A stretch of 43,413 nt of DNA from an uncultured Eubacterium sp. GTDB lineage: Bacteria > Bacillota > Clostridia > Lachnospirales > Lachnospiraceae. The number at the start of each line of letters is the position of its first letter. Within the stretch, counting starts at the first letter, position 1. The DNA lies in NCBI GenBank assembly GCA_910586225.1, contig CAJUIL010000033.1, positions 1-43,413 on the forward strand, written 5' to 3'. This document shows positions 7,811 to 16,340 of the stretch, in pieces. Below the pieces are notes generated by a model, which was given only the letters and a program-made list of their open reading frames with translations, was not told the DNA's origin and did no database searches. Position numbers and translations under genes: made by a program.

Positions 7811-9334
7811 TTATTCCTCCTCTGGTTCAAAAAATCCGATTGGCCAGTTTTCCAAATATCCTTCTTCGTCAAAAGAGCTTTTGGATATTCGGGTTTCGTC
7901 GTCGTCAAACTGTTTGTTAAATATAATGATGCCGACATCTTCATTTTTGATTTTTTGCTTTTCGATCAAAGCGCCGATACGGTTTATCATCGTTTCGCTG
8001 TGGGTTTCGATAATGAAATGGATGTTTCCTTCGGCTGCTATTTTTACAATAATATCCATGAGCTTTGCCTGCAGGGCGGGGTGCAGGTGCAGCTCCGGCT
8101 GTTCGATCACGATGGTTTTTGGTATATTGCGTATCGCATTTCTGGCGCGTATCGATCTTTTTTCGTTGATACCAGCGGCGATATACCATAGCTGAGTCAC
8201 GATTGGTAAAATTTGGCTGTAGCCAAAGCCTGTATCTGACAAGTTAACAGCTGTCACCTGGCCTTCTTTTTGGATCTTCAATGACACATGCCCTTCACTG
8301 ACAGAAGTATAAACCTTAAAACCCAGATGCTCTAATGTCCATGCCTGAAAAGAGAAAAAAGAGCTGTCACGCAGGCTGTTTAAAAAAATCGGCAGGTTTT
8401 TGCCGCGGCAGTCAACTTCATCTACTGCCAGATTTCTCAGCTTATAATACCGTTCTGCTGTGGCACGGACTGGAGCAATATAATACACATTTACAAAATA
8501 ATTAATCAGATATTCAGATATCAGTTCGAAAAATTTGGGTAGATTACATAAATAAAGCCATTTTTTTAGTTCCGTAATTTTGTCTGGATGATGTTCCTTC
8601 TCATAAGCCACCTTTTCGTAAATAGCGTTATCTACGGGTTTTCTGGAATGTTTATGGTTGTTTATCGCGTCGGCAAGGAATGGGATATACGAATTACTAA
8701 ATATTTTATGATATTCCTCTCCAAGATCCAGAATTTCTTTTATATTTTTTTTGGCGGTTTGTGAGACGCTTAAAAATGAGATGTTAAATATTCCTTCATC
8801 ATATTCATAGTCGTAAAAATCCTCGGATTGTTTTGTCAGTGCAATTTTTTCGTTATTTAGTCTCAACGATGTAATTTGATGCTTATCGGAGATTTCTGCA
8901 GTTAACAGATAGTTTTCATAATTCAGCGTTAATTCTGACACATAATCATAGGTTGTTTTGGGACAATGGCTGATTGCGAATTCAATTTGAATATCACCAG
9001 ACATTTTTTCACGGAAAACAGTTCCTCTTGTAATAGTATTAAATCTGAAATCAGCGAAAAAATCAAATACAATTCGAATTGAATTATTTTTATCGTCCGC
9101 ATGATAATTCAAAGCCTCCTGAAAGCTTCCAAAATCAACATAGTCGTCGTCATCTCCACACCATAAAACAGGCCCGTTGATCCTTTTGTTGAACGATTGC
9201 TTTAATAATGGAAAAATACGTAAAAAAGTGCTTTTTCCAGAACTGTTGCTGCCAACGAGGACATTGAGCTTTTTCATTTGAATCTCACCCGTGTCCCGCA
9301 GGCTTCGTAAATTTTTTATTTGAATAGAATTCAT
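7811..9334 (-). CDS. AAA/ABC-type ATPase of the OLD-like class with DUF3696-like C-terminus
   Basis: The 507-residue protein is an SMC/OLD-like ATPase. It begins MNSIQIKNLRSLRDTGEI and has Walker A GSNSSGKST at 28-36. A long middle region (about 60-390) follows. Walker B IVIEQPELHLHP lies near 408-419, the switch histidine is in FIIETHSE (about 440), and the end EEGYLENWPIGFFEPE is characteristic of the DUF3696 extension. An in-frame TTG lies five codons upstream, but GGAGG sits 5 bases before the ATG at 9332-9334, which decides the start. The gene is first in a two-gene minus-strand unit with the Toprim-like protein, typical of defence modules in which the ATPase senses infection and the nuclease acts. 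It lies next to transposon and surface-protein debris, a usual setting for such cargo. Confidence 0.88.
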   Translation of the reverse strand: MNSIQIKNLRSLRDTGEIQMKKLNVLVGSNSSGKSTFLRIFPLLKQSFNKRINGPVLWCGDDDDYVDFGSFQEALNYHADDKNNSIRIVFDFFADFRFNTITRGTVFREKMSGDIQIEFAISHCPKTTYDYVSELTLNYENYLLTAEISDKHQITSLRLNNEKIALTKQSEDFYDYEYDEGIFNISFLSVSQTAKKNIKEILDLGEEYHKIFSNSYIPFLADAINNHKHSRKPVDNAIYEKVAYEKEHHPDKITELKKWLYLCNLPKFFELISEYLINYFVNVYYIAPVRATAERYYKLRNLAVDEVDCRGKNLPIFLNSLRDSSFFSFQAWTLEHLGFKVYTSVSEGHVSLKIQKEGQVTAVNLSDTGFGYSQILPIVTQLWYIAAGINEKRSIRARNAIRNIPKTIVIEQPELHLHPALQAKLMDIIVKIAAEGNIHFIIETHSETMINRIGALIEKQKIKNEDVGIIIFNKQFDDDETRISKSSFDEEGYLENWPIGFFEPEEE

Positions 9335-9372
9335 GATGCCTCCGATCAATAGTTCAATTACAGATAGAAGTT

Positions 9373-9378
9373 ATTATA
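9373..9378 (-). promoter_or_regulatory. Extended -10 of the ATPase/Toprim operon
   Basis: TGTTATAAT on the minus strand is an extended -10, about 39 bases before the ATPase start codon. The -35 region (TGGATT at 17 bases) is poor and the spacer is a T-rich tract. Confidence 0.5.
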
Positions 9379-9644
9379 ACACAAAAAATAAATAAAATCC
9401 ATAGAATAATTTTTTTCTGCAGCACTGACGATTGAAGTCTTAGTTTCAAAAACGTTTTTCATTTGGTTCACCATCTCCAGGCATTCTCGCTTTCCAGTTG
9501 ATTCAGTTACAGTTTCGTCTGTTTCAATCGGTGGATTTTCGTCTGATTCTGATATTTACTCTGTTATGTTTTATGTTTCAGGTATGCATACAGTCAGGGC
9601 GACAGATGTATCTGGCATATTGGTTAAGACGGAACGACATAGCA

Positions 9645-10055
9645 GACGGACATAATTATGGGAATCTCACAGAATGGAAGTGTGTTTCTTGCGACAAGGA
9701 TGGATTGAGGGAGTATACTTGCCAGAACTGCGGAGACAGAAAAAAAGAAGTTGTTTCAGCAATCGGTCATAATTTTGGCGAATGGATTTTATCTACGCCT
9801 CCAACAGCAGTCGCAAAAGGGATAGAGCGCAGAGAGTGTGGAAACTGTGGCAAGAAAGAGTACAAGAACGTGGATAAGCTGGAATCCACTGTTTCCCTGT
9901 CGAAGCAGACGGTCAGTTTAAAGGTTGGCCAGTCTGTTAAAATTGATGCCGGCGGCTTTGAAAAGGGTGATTACGTTTTAAAGTGGAAAAATTCAAATCC
10001 GAAGGCTGCATCTTTCAAAAAGAATGGAAGCAATGCTTGTACAATAAATGCTAAA
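9645..10055 (+). pseudogene. Fragment of a large cell-surface protein (Cys-pair repeats and Ig-like Big_2 domain)
   Basis: Translation gives two copies of a repeat common in secreted Clostridia proteins: DGHNYGNLTEWKCV..., then REYTCQNCGDRKKEVVSAIG, and HNFGEW... with RRECGNCGKKEYKNV. These are followed by the start of a bacterial Ig-like domain (STVSLSKQTVSLKVGQSVKI ... LKWKNSNPKAASF). Both ends of the protein are lost: no signal peptide or start precedes it, and after about 10055 the open frame continues only by chance across IS110 debris to 10283. The 9335-9644 stretch to its left holds no gene I can support. Confidence 0.7.
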
Positions 10056-10100
10056 GTTTTGGCGCTGACCGCGCTGTCTAGTGGAGTGGTCAAAAGGAAA

Positions 10101-10214
10101 AATTGCCTCGACTGCCTGTTCTTCATCTGGCTTCATGTGGCCGTCGATCTGCTCATCCAGGTCTTTGATGTGAGCGTCCAGTTCATCGATATGGGAAAGA
10201 AGCACGCGCATCAT
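10101..10214 (-). mobile_element. IS110-family transposase internal fragment
   Basis: The minus strand encodes about 38 residues with SHIDELDAHIKDLDEQI and DEEQAVEAI, the coiled region that precedes the PGIG helix-hairpin-helix segment in IS110-family transposases. A stop (TAG) lies two codons before the first Met and the similarity ends at the EAI, just where the PGIG motif should start. This is a relic abutting the surface-protein fragment; no element ends were identified. Confidence 0.6.
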
Positions 10215-10460
10215 CTCCTAAGCGGTTCAGAAGACATTTGCGAAATAATGAAAGGTTTATGCTTGGCTGCAAAGCAGCTGTAGGAATCCCTGTTTCAGAT
10301 AGTTCAAAAGAGACTCATATAAGCCACACGTATATGTATCAGCAAAAAGCCAATGTGCAAAACTATACAAGGCGGCATTATTAAGCCGTGCTGGAAATGG
10401 AAAGGTTTTCCTGACAGATTTCTCAAAATGTTCTTTTTGGGGATACAAAAAATTCTAATA

Positions 10461-10785
10461 CATAACATTTTATATACATATGTTGTCTGATAGCATTCTA
10501 TATCATTTCTGACTATTTTGCAACTCAAAGATAAAAATTGGTAATAATTAATAAAATTATCCACATATTTCTTTTACATTTTGTAGTATCTATACGATCA
10601 TTTCAAAGATAAACGGATAAACGTCAGAAAAATAAAAAAGAAAAAATGAGCGGTCAAGCATGATAATTATATGTTATATATAAATATAATTAACTCACAC
10701 AATCTCTTTATATCAAACAATTCCGCAAAAAATCCCACATCTAACCCGCATCCCTTCCCATCACTTTTGTATATAAAATGTTATG
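10461..10785. repeat. Candidate invertible promoter segment bounded by 18-bp perfect inverted repeats
   Basis: CATAACATTTTATATACA (10461-10478) and its exact reverse complement TGTATATAAAATGTTATG (10768-10785) enclose 289 AT-rich bases without a gene. The right repeat ends 41 bases before the start codon of the HTH gene that opens the glycan operon. Inside, close to the left repeat, is a good sigma-70-type promoter pointing left (10495-10523). Inversion would move it to about 10723-10751, pointing right into the operon. No invertase gene is in the window, so a recombinase would have to act in trans. An AT-only hairpin at 10664-10692 lies in the middle. Bases 10215-10460 hold nothing I can assign. 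Confidence 0.55.
10495..10523 (-). promoter_or_regulatory. Outward-facing promoter inside the inverted-repeat segment
   Basis: On the minus strand TTGCAA (10518-10523), a 17-base spacer and TAGAAT (10495-10500) make the best promoter in this stretch. Transcription would start at about 10488 and leave across the left repeat, away from the glycan genes. Confidence 0.55.
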
Positions 10786-10826
10786 CAAAGCAGATTTCGT
10801 TTGAAAATACAGGATGGAGGAAAGCC

Positions 10827-11177
10827 ATGCAGGAAGCAGATTATACAACGATTGGGATGAGAATACGACAGGTACGCAAAGTGAAAGGCTGGTCCCAGGA
10901 TGAGCTTGCAAAAAAATGCGGCATCAGTATGTCTTTTATGGGGCATATCGAACGAGGCACCCGGATCATGAGCCTGGATACGTTTGTAAGTATCTGTGTG
11001 GCGTTGGGAGCGGATGCGGACGAGCTGTTATGGGGCGTTGCGCATCCTTCTGAGAACCGTTTGACAGATATGTGGGGACGGCCAGAAGGAAAAAATAGGG
11101 ACAGCGAGCCTACGGACAGCTATTCCATGTATATCAGGATCATGAAATCCGTAGCGGAGATCATGAACGAAGCATGA
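10827..11177 (+). CDS. XRE-type helix-turn-helix protein, first gene of the glycan operon
   Basis: The 116-residue product has a Cro/C1-type helix-turn-helix at residues about 9-64 (IGMRIRQVRKVKGWSQDELA, then GISMSFMGHIERG and LDTFVSICVALGADADELL). A short acidic, unstructured tail follows. The start is the ATG preceded by GGAGGAAAGCC; the open frame extends upstream but without a ribosome site and across the right inverted repeat. Its stop overlaps the next start (ATGA). Small regulators of this kind often open exopolysaccharide loci in Lachnospiraceae and probably tune their expression. It is likely controlled together with the operon by the candidate invertible promoter. Confidence 0.9.
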   Translation: MQEADYTTIGMRIRQVRKVKGWSQDELAKKCGISMSFMGHIERGTRIMSLDTFVSICVALGADADELLWGVAHPSENRLTDMWGRPEGKNRDSEPTDSYSMYIRIMKSVAEIMNEA

Positions 11178-12391
11178 GACAGAAAGAAAAAGTGCTGGTA
11201 TTAGCGTCCGTAGCCTCGATGATCAGTCAGTTCAATATGCCAAATATCCGCTTGCTGCTGGATATGGGGTTCGAGGTGCATATTGTATGCAATTTTAAAA
11301 AGGGGAGCACGTGCAGCCGACAAGAGATCACGCAGCTGCAAAAAGCGCTGCGAAAGCTTCAGGTGACCTGCCATCAGTGGGACTGTCCGAGGGATATTTT
11401 TCCGATATCGCAATGCTTTCGTGCTTACTGGCAGCTGCGACAGCTGATAAAGCGGCATCAATTTGCATGGATGCACTGTCACTCTCCGGTTGGAGGGGTG
11501 TTGGCGAGGCTGGCGGCAGGGAAGAAGCTTCCGGTCGTTTATACGGCGCATGGATTTCATTTTTATAAAGGGGCGCATTTAAAAAACTGGCTGTTATATT
11601 ATCCGGTCGAAAAGCTGCTTGCGACCCGGACGGATTTACTGATCACGTTGAACCAGGAAGATTACTGTCTTGCAAAGCGCAGTCTTTTTGTCGGGAAGGC
11701 TTGTTATATTCCGGGGGTTGGGATTGATACGTCGCGGTTTTGTTCTGCGGAAGCTGCGAAGCGGGAGCTTTGCAGAAAGTATCGGATTCCGCAGGATGCG
11801 CTGCTTTTAGTGTCTGCAGGGGAATTGAGCAAAAGAAAAAATCACCGGATCGTGATCGAAGCGCTTGCGGCTATGCAGCGGCAGGACGTATATTATCTGC
11901 TTTGCGGGCAGGGTGCGCTGCGTGAAAAACTCCGACGATATGCGGATAAAGCCGGAGTTTTAGATCATATCCGTATGCCGGGATATCAGGAGCAGATGTC
12001 ATGGATTTTTCAGAATGCAGATGTTTTTGTGTTTCCGTCCATACAAGAGGGAATGCCTGTGGCATTGATGGAGGCTATGGCGGCAGGGCTGCCCTGTGTT
12101 GTATCGGATATCCGTGGAAACAGAGAGCTGGTGGATGATGCTGAAAAGCATTCGTATCAGGATTGCGGCGGCATTCGCTTTTCTTATAATAAGCCAGAAG
12201 AGCTGCAGCAAGCGCTTACAAGAATGCTGGAAGATCAGCAGTTGCGGGTGGCGTGCGGCAGGTATAACAAGGAAAAAATAAAAAGCTATGAGCTGACGGC
12301 TGTGCAGGCGAGAATGAAAGTCATTTACCGCTATATGAGCCGCCTGGCAGCGGATCAGGCGTCTATTGAACGACGCCGGGGAGGGCTGTAA
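11174..12391 (+). CDS. Family 4 glycosyltransferase (EpsD-like)
   Basis: This 405-residue GT-B enzyme has an N-terminal acceptor domain (VLVLASVASMISQFNMPNIR; the conserved VVYTAHGFHFYKGA near residue 125) and a C-terminal sugar-nucleotide domain with GELSKRKNH and the E-x7-E motif in EGMPVALMEAMAAGLPCV. The AHGFHF segment and overall order match EpsD-type enzymes that add an early sugar to the lipid-linked primer, retaining configuration. It overlaps the HTH gene by four bases and the next gene by one, showing tight translational coupling. The sugar transferred is not predictable. It acts on the cytoplasmic face of the membrane. Confidence 0.93.
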   Translation: MRQKEKVLVLASVASMISQFNMPNIRLLLDMGFEVHIVCNFKKGSTCSRQEITQLQKALRKLQVTCHQWDCPRDIFPISQCFRAYWQLRQLIKRHQFAWMHCHSPVGGVLARLAAGKKLPVVYTAHGFHFYKGAHLKNWLLYYPVEKLLATRTDLLITLNQEDYCLAKRSLFVGKACYIPGVGIDTSRFCSAEAAKRELCRKYRIPQDALLLVSAGELSKRKNHRIVIEALAAMQRQDVYYLLCGQGALREKLRRYADKAGVLDHIRMPGYQEQMSWIFQNADVFVFPSIQEGMPVALMEAMAAGLPCVVSDIRGNRELVDDAEKHSYQDCGGIRFSYNKPEELQQALTRMLEDQQLRVACGRYNKEKIKSYELTAVQARMKVIYRYMSRLAADQASIERRRGGL

Positions 12392-13224
12392 TGCCGGAAA
12401 TATCTGTTATCATGGGGATTTACAATGAAAATAAAAAGCAGGCAGCGCAGGCGATTACTTCCATTTTGAACCAGACTTTTCAGGATTTTGAGTTTATCAT
12501 TTGTGACGATGGCTCTGGGATGGAGTTTTATCAATGGCTTAAAAAGTATTGCGGCAAAGATGCGCGGATCCGTCTGCTGCGAAACGAGGAAAACAAGGGC
12601 TTGGCTGCCGCGCTGAACCGCTGCCTTAGCTGCGCGGACGGCGAGTATATTGCTCGGATGGATGCAGACGACAGGTCGAAAGCGGATCGGTTGGAAAAGC
12701 AGGCCGCATTTTTACGCCTCCATTCGGAATATGCGCTGGTGGGAAGCAGCGTATTGCTGGCGGACAGGCATGGTGTCTGGGGAAAACGCAGGCTGGAAAA
12801 GGAACCGCAGAGAGAATCGTTTTTAAATACCTCTCCCTTCGTCCATCCGTCCATCATGATCCGGCGGGAGGTAATGGAAAGGCTGCATGGCTACTGTGAA
12901 TCGCCAGCGGCTTTGCGTGCTGAGGATTATGAGCTTTTTATGCGGCTTTATGCCAGCGGATTTAGCGGCTATAACCTGCAGGAAGCGCTGCTCGTTTATC
13001 GTGAGGACATACAGGCTTATGCAAAGCGCAGATATCGCTTCCGTATCCGGGAATGCGCGGTACGCTATGCAGGGTTTCGAAGGCTTGGGATTTTGAAGGG
13101 GAATTTTTTGTATGTGGTAAAGCCGCTGGCTGTCGGCATGATTCCGGCAAGGATTATGGCTTTACTCCGAAGAAAGAGGTATGGCATAGGCAGAAATGAT
13201 AGGGATCGTTGTATTGAATTATAA
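12391..13224 (+). CDS. Family 2 glycosyltransferase (EpsE-like)
   Basis: The 277-residue protein is a GT-A fold inverting transferase. It begins PEISVIMGIYNENKKQ, has the FEFIICDDGSG nucleotide site, the metal-binding ARMDADDRS near residue 90, and the second-half motif LRAEDYELFMRLYASG (about 173) with the catalytic ED. The basic C-terminus (RIMALLRRKRYGIG) may rest on the membrane. Start and stop overlap the previous gene in TAATG, so it is translated by coupling. It resembles EpsE-type enzymes of extracellular polysaccharide clusters; donor and acceptor are unknown. Confidence 0.92.
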   Translation: MPEISVIMGIYNENKKQAAQAITSILNQTFQDFEFIICDDGSGMEFYQWLKKYCGKDARIRLLRNEENKGLAAALNRCLSCADGEYIARMDADDRSKADRLEKQAAFLRLHSEYALVGSSVLLADRHGVWGKRRLEKEPQRESFLNTSPFVHPSIMIRREVMERLHGYCESPAALRAEDYELFMRLYASGFSGYNLQEALLVYREDIQAYAKRRYRFRIRECAVRYAGFRRLGILKGNFLYVVKPLAVGMIPARIMALLRRKRYGIGRNDRDRCIEL

Positions 13225-14125
13225 AAACTGGCGGGATACAAGGCGCTGTATCGAGAGTATTTCAAGAAATCCGCCGGAGGATGCGTATACGGTGATCTTG
13301 GTGGATAATGCTTCTGGGAACGCTCCGGATTTTGATTTGCAGAGCTTTTTGAAAGCAAACCGGGCCATATTTATCCAAAACAAACGGAACCTGGGCTATA
13401 ATGCCGGAAATAACGCAGGGATCGCTAAGGCGCTGGAGATGGGCTGCAGTCATATTTTGGTGGCAAATAACGACGTATGCTTTTATCCGCACAGTATTCA
13501 GGAGATGAAGGACTGCCTGGACCGATATCCGAAAGCTGGGATCGTTGGGCCAAAGATACTGGACAGGCACGGGCAGGTGCAGAAGAGTCATTTGTGCCGA
13601 AAGACCGGAATGAAAGAAAAATATTTGGTACGCACTCGTTTAAATGTAATCTTTCGAAACAGCAGGCGAACTTATTTTGGATATGACAGAGATTATGATA
13701 AAAGCTTTTTGGTGTATGCCGTATTAGGCTGCTGTTTTATGATGTCTGGTTCGTGTGCCGGAAAGGTTACGCCTTTTGATGAATATCCTTTTTTATATGA
13801 AGAGGAGCTGATACTAGGGATTCAGATGGAGGAGCAGGGCTTTGCGACGATCTATGATCCAAAGGCTGTGATCATGCATTTGCATGGACGCAGCACAAGG
13901 CGCAAAAGGGCGTTTGCGTTTGCACAAAATGTACGCAGCGAAATTTATTACTGCAGGGTGTATCTGCGCGCGCAGGTATGGCAGATCTATCCACTGTATG
14001 TGTACCGGGTGCTGCTGTATCTGGTAAGGTGTGCGAAATATAAGGATTTTCGGAAGAATTGGCGGTGGTTTTTAAAAATGACAAAGGCTGAATTAAAGAT
14101 AAGAACGGATGTGTATCAGCGGTGA
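13196..14125 (+). CDS. Family 2 glycosyltransferase, rhamnosyltransferase-like
   Basis: The 309-residue GT-A protein starts MIGIVVLNYKNWRDTRRCIE, followed by VILVDNASGN, then NKRNLGYNAGNNAGI and ILVANNDVCF, a pattern shared with WbbL/RfbF-type rhamnosyltransferases (NDxx instead of DxD). The later DEYPFLYEEELILGIQMEEQ block matches the catalytic half. The start lies 29 bases inside the previous gene, and the ribosome site is weak, so translation depends on coupling. Rhamnose as donor is a family-level guess; no dTDP-rhamnose genes lie in the window. Confidence 0.88.
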   Translation: MIGIVVLNYKNWRDTRRCIESISRNPPEDAYTVILVDNASGNAPDFDLQSFLKANRAIFIQNKRNLGYNAGNNAGIAKALEMGCSHILVANNDVCFYPHSIQEMKDCLDRYPKAGIVGPKILDRHGQVQKSHLCRKTGMKEKYLVRTRLNVIFRNSRRTYFGYDRDYDKSFLVYAVLGCCFMMSGSCAGKVTPFDEYPFLYEEELILGIQMEEQGFATIYDPKAVIMHLHGRSTRRKRAFAFAQNVRSEIYYCRVYLRAQVWQIYPLYVYRVLLYLVRCAKYKDFRKNWRWFLKMTKAELKIRTDVYQR

Positions 14126-15567
14126 GGATCTTGCATTATATGTTTGGAACGCCTCCTGTGCGGACAGGCGGGCTGGTGCGTTATGCGCTGGATCTGATAC
14201 GGCAGGAAGCACGGATAGGAGAGAACGTAATCCTGCTGCTTCCAGGGACGCTCCCGAAAAATACCGACAGGCGGATCCGCATCCGAAAAAGCAGAAGCCG
14301 TATCAGAAGGATTTTGACCTATACCATTGACAACCCGCTGCCGATCCCGATGTGCAATGGCATTCGAAATGCAAAGGCTTATACAAAAAGCTGTGATGCA
14401 AGCGTATATGCTGCGTTTTTAAAAAAGATAAAGCCAGATATCATCCATATCCATACTTTTATGGGCCTGCATCAGGAATTTTTGAACGAGGCGCAAAAAC
14501 TGGAAATACCAATGGTATTTACAACACATGATTATTTTGGAATATGCCCGACGGCAACGCTGCTGTTTGCAGACAATATTTGTACCGATATCGACTGGAA
14601 ACAGTGCGGACTGTGCTGTGAAAATGCATATTCCATGAAAAGGCTGCGGCTTGAGCAGTCCTTATCGTATCGAATATATCGGAAAAGCAGCTGGCTGGCA
14701 GGCTGGATGCACAAGGGTATATGCAAAAACAGCTTTCGTACCATGCGGGCGCCGCAGATGGCCAAGGTATCGCATACAGAAAGTGCCATGCATAGCAAAG
14801 CCGCGGATTGCGGGGAGCTTTTGGATTATGCTGTCCTGAAACATTATTATGCTTCGATGTTTGATAAGATTTCGTGGTTTCATTATAACAGTATGCTTTC
14901 CAGGCGATTGTATCAGTCAAGGCTTGGGGAGAAAAAAGGATCTGTCATCCCTATCAGCCATGCCTGTATTAGCGATTGCAGGAGCGTGCGAGATTATGGA
15001 AAAAAACTGCGTGTCGGGTATTTTGGAGGATGGGTGGAGCATAAGGGCTTTTTTCAGCTGTTGGATGTCTGTCGGATGATGTGGGAAGAGGGGAACCGGA
15101 TGCTGGAGCTGCATCTATATTCGGATACGGAGGAATGTAACGAAGCTTTTGTAGTGAACCATAAAGCATTTCGAGCCGGACAGATGGAGGATGTATTTCA
15201 GAATATCGATATTTTGGCGGTTCCATCCAGATGTCCGGAGACGTTTGGGTTTGTAGTACTGGAAGCGCTTAGCTTTGGCGTGCCAGTCATTGCTTCCCAA
15301 AATGTCGGGGCAGGAGAACTCTTAAAAGAGTACCCCGGCTGCGGTATCCGGTATGACGGAACGACTGGTGAGCTGAAACGAGTGTTGGAAAAGCTGTATG
15401 CGGATACAGAACGCAGGATGCTGCAGGACATGAATCAGAAGATACTGGACATGGACGATCTGTTTTTGTATGAGGGCCATGTGAAAAAGATCGTCCGCCT
15501 TTACAAAAGCTTGCTGTCAAAGCAGCGCAGGGATTCATTTGTTGGAAATGGCAGGAGAAAAAAATGA
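14122..15567 (+). CDS. Family 4 glycosyltransferase with Cys-rich insertion
   Basis: The 481-residue GT-B protein begins MRILHYMFGTPPVRTGGLVRYALDL and carries VFTTHDYFGICPTATLLFAD (about 130) followed by C-x8-C-x2-C-C (CTDIDWKQCGLCC), a feature of one GT4 subgroup. The donor domain has VGYFGGWVEHKG and the E-x7-E motif ETFGFVVLEALSFGVPVI. The start is GTG, overlapping the preceding stop as GTGA. Compared with relatives of about 400 residues, an extra segment lies near 190-260. A homologous Cys motif recurs in the second half of the protein at 20049-22352, suggesting related acceptors. Confidence 0.9.
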   Translation: MRILHYMFGTPPVRTGGLVRYALDLIRQEARIGENVILLLPGTLPKNTDRRIRIRKSRSRIRRILTYTIDNPLPIPMCNGIRNAKAYTKSCDASVYAAFLKKIKPDIIHIHTFMGLHQEFLNEAQKLEIPMVFTTHDYFGICPTATLLFADNICTDIDWKQCGLCCENAYSMKRLRLEQSLSYRIYRKSSWLAGWMHKGICKNSFRTMRAPQMAKVSHTESAMHSKAADCGELLDYAVLKHYYASMFDKISWFHYNSMLSRRLYQSRLGEKKGSVIPISHACISDCRSVRDYGKKLRVGYFGGWVEHKGFFQLLDVCRMMWEEGNRMLELHLYSDTEECNEAFVVNHKAFRAGQMEDVFQNIDILAVPSRCPETFGFVVLEALSFGVPVIASQNVGAGELLKEYPGCGIRYDGTTGELKRVLEKLYADTERRMLQDMNQKILDMDDLFLYEGHVKKIVRLYKSLLSKQRRDSFVGNGRRKK

Positions 15568-16340
15568 GATTAGCAAAGGAATTATGGGAATACCGGGAGA
15601 TGGTGATAAGTCTTGTCAAGAGGGATCTAAAGAGCCGCTATAAGGGGTCTGTCCTGGGATTTTTATGGATGTTTTTAAATCCGCTGCTGCAGCTTGCCGT
15701 TTATACGGTTGTTTTTTCAACCATTATGCGGATGGGGATTGATAAGTTTTATCTGTTTTTATTTGTCGCGCTCGTACCGTGGCTGTTTTTCAGCACTTGC
15801 CTTAGTATGGGGACCACGGTGATCTTTTCCCAGCAGGATATGGTAAAGAAGATCTATTTTCCAAGAGAGGTGCTGCCGCTGGCGTTTACGATCAGCCAGT
15901 TTGTCAATATGCTGCTTAGCTTTCTTGTGATTTTTGCGGTTATCTTATGCAGCGGTATACAGCTGAGCCTGCCGGCGCTTTTGTTCCTTCCGCTTGTGAT
16001 GCTCATTGAGTTTGTATTGGCACTGGGAGTGACATACCTTGTTTCTGCGTTAAATGTGTATTTTCGGGATCTGGAGCATATTTTAGGGATTTTGTCTATG
16101 GCATGGATGTATCTGACGCCGATTTTGTATCCGATTGAAATGGTGCCGGAACAGTTTACACAGTTGTTTTACCTGAATCCTATGACATCCATTACGATTG
16201 CATACAGGGATATTTTGTATTTTGGACAGATGCCGCAGCTTGGCACATTGTCGAATGCAGTTATTATGGGGATGATCGTGCTTGCAGTCGGGCAGCTTAC
16301 ATTTGGCAGGCTGCAGAGACGTTTTGTGGAGGAGCTGTAA
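15564..16340 (+). CDS. wzm: ABC-2 type polysaccharide export permease (Wzm-like)
   Basis: This 258-residue integral membrane protein has the ABC-2 permease signature. A cytoplasmic amphipathic start (LWEYREMVISLVKRDLKSRYKGSVLGFLWMFLNPLLQL) precedes six predicted membrane helices. The conserved NVYFRDLEHILGI loop and the LTPILYPIEMVP segment typical of Wzm/TagG families are present. It should form the channel that moves the lipid-linked glycan across the cytoplasmic membrane with the ATPase encoded next. The start overlaps the previous stop (ATGA), and its stop overlaps the ATPase start (TAATG). Confidence 0.95.
   Translation: MRLAKELWEYREMVISLVKRDLKSRYKGSVLGFLWMFLNPLLQLAVYTVVFSTIMRMGIDKFYLFLFVALVPWLFFSTCLSMGTTVIFSQQDMVKKIYFPREVLPLAFTISQFVNMLLSFLVIFAVILCSGIQLSLPALLFLPLVMLIEFVLALGVTYLVSALNVYFRDLEHILGILSMAWMYLTPILYPIEMVPEQFTQLFYLNPMTSITIAYRDILYFGQMPQLGTLSNAVIMGMIVLAVGQLTFGRLQRRFVEEL

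Noticed and set aside
9362..9556. Minus-strand frame of about 60 codons with an acidic Pro/Thr-rich segment (SDENPPIETDETVTEST)
   Set aside because: Resembles a surface-protein linker but has no start, overlaps the ATPase promoter, and cannot be tied to any family.
9498..10283. Open frame of 261 codons as an intact gene
   Set aside because: Only 9645-10055 resembles a known protein; the start region lacks a ribosome site, and the last third is the reverse of an IS110 transposase fragment.
10664..10692. AT-only hairpin TAATTATAT/ATATAATTA as a terminator
   Set aside because: No GC pairs and no T-run; expected by chance in such AT-rich sequence.
10671..10826. N-terminal extension of the HTH gene
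   Set aside because: No ribosome site, composition unlike coding sequence, and it runs through the inverted repeat; the ATG at 10827 has a strong GGAGG.
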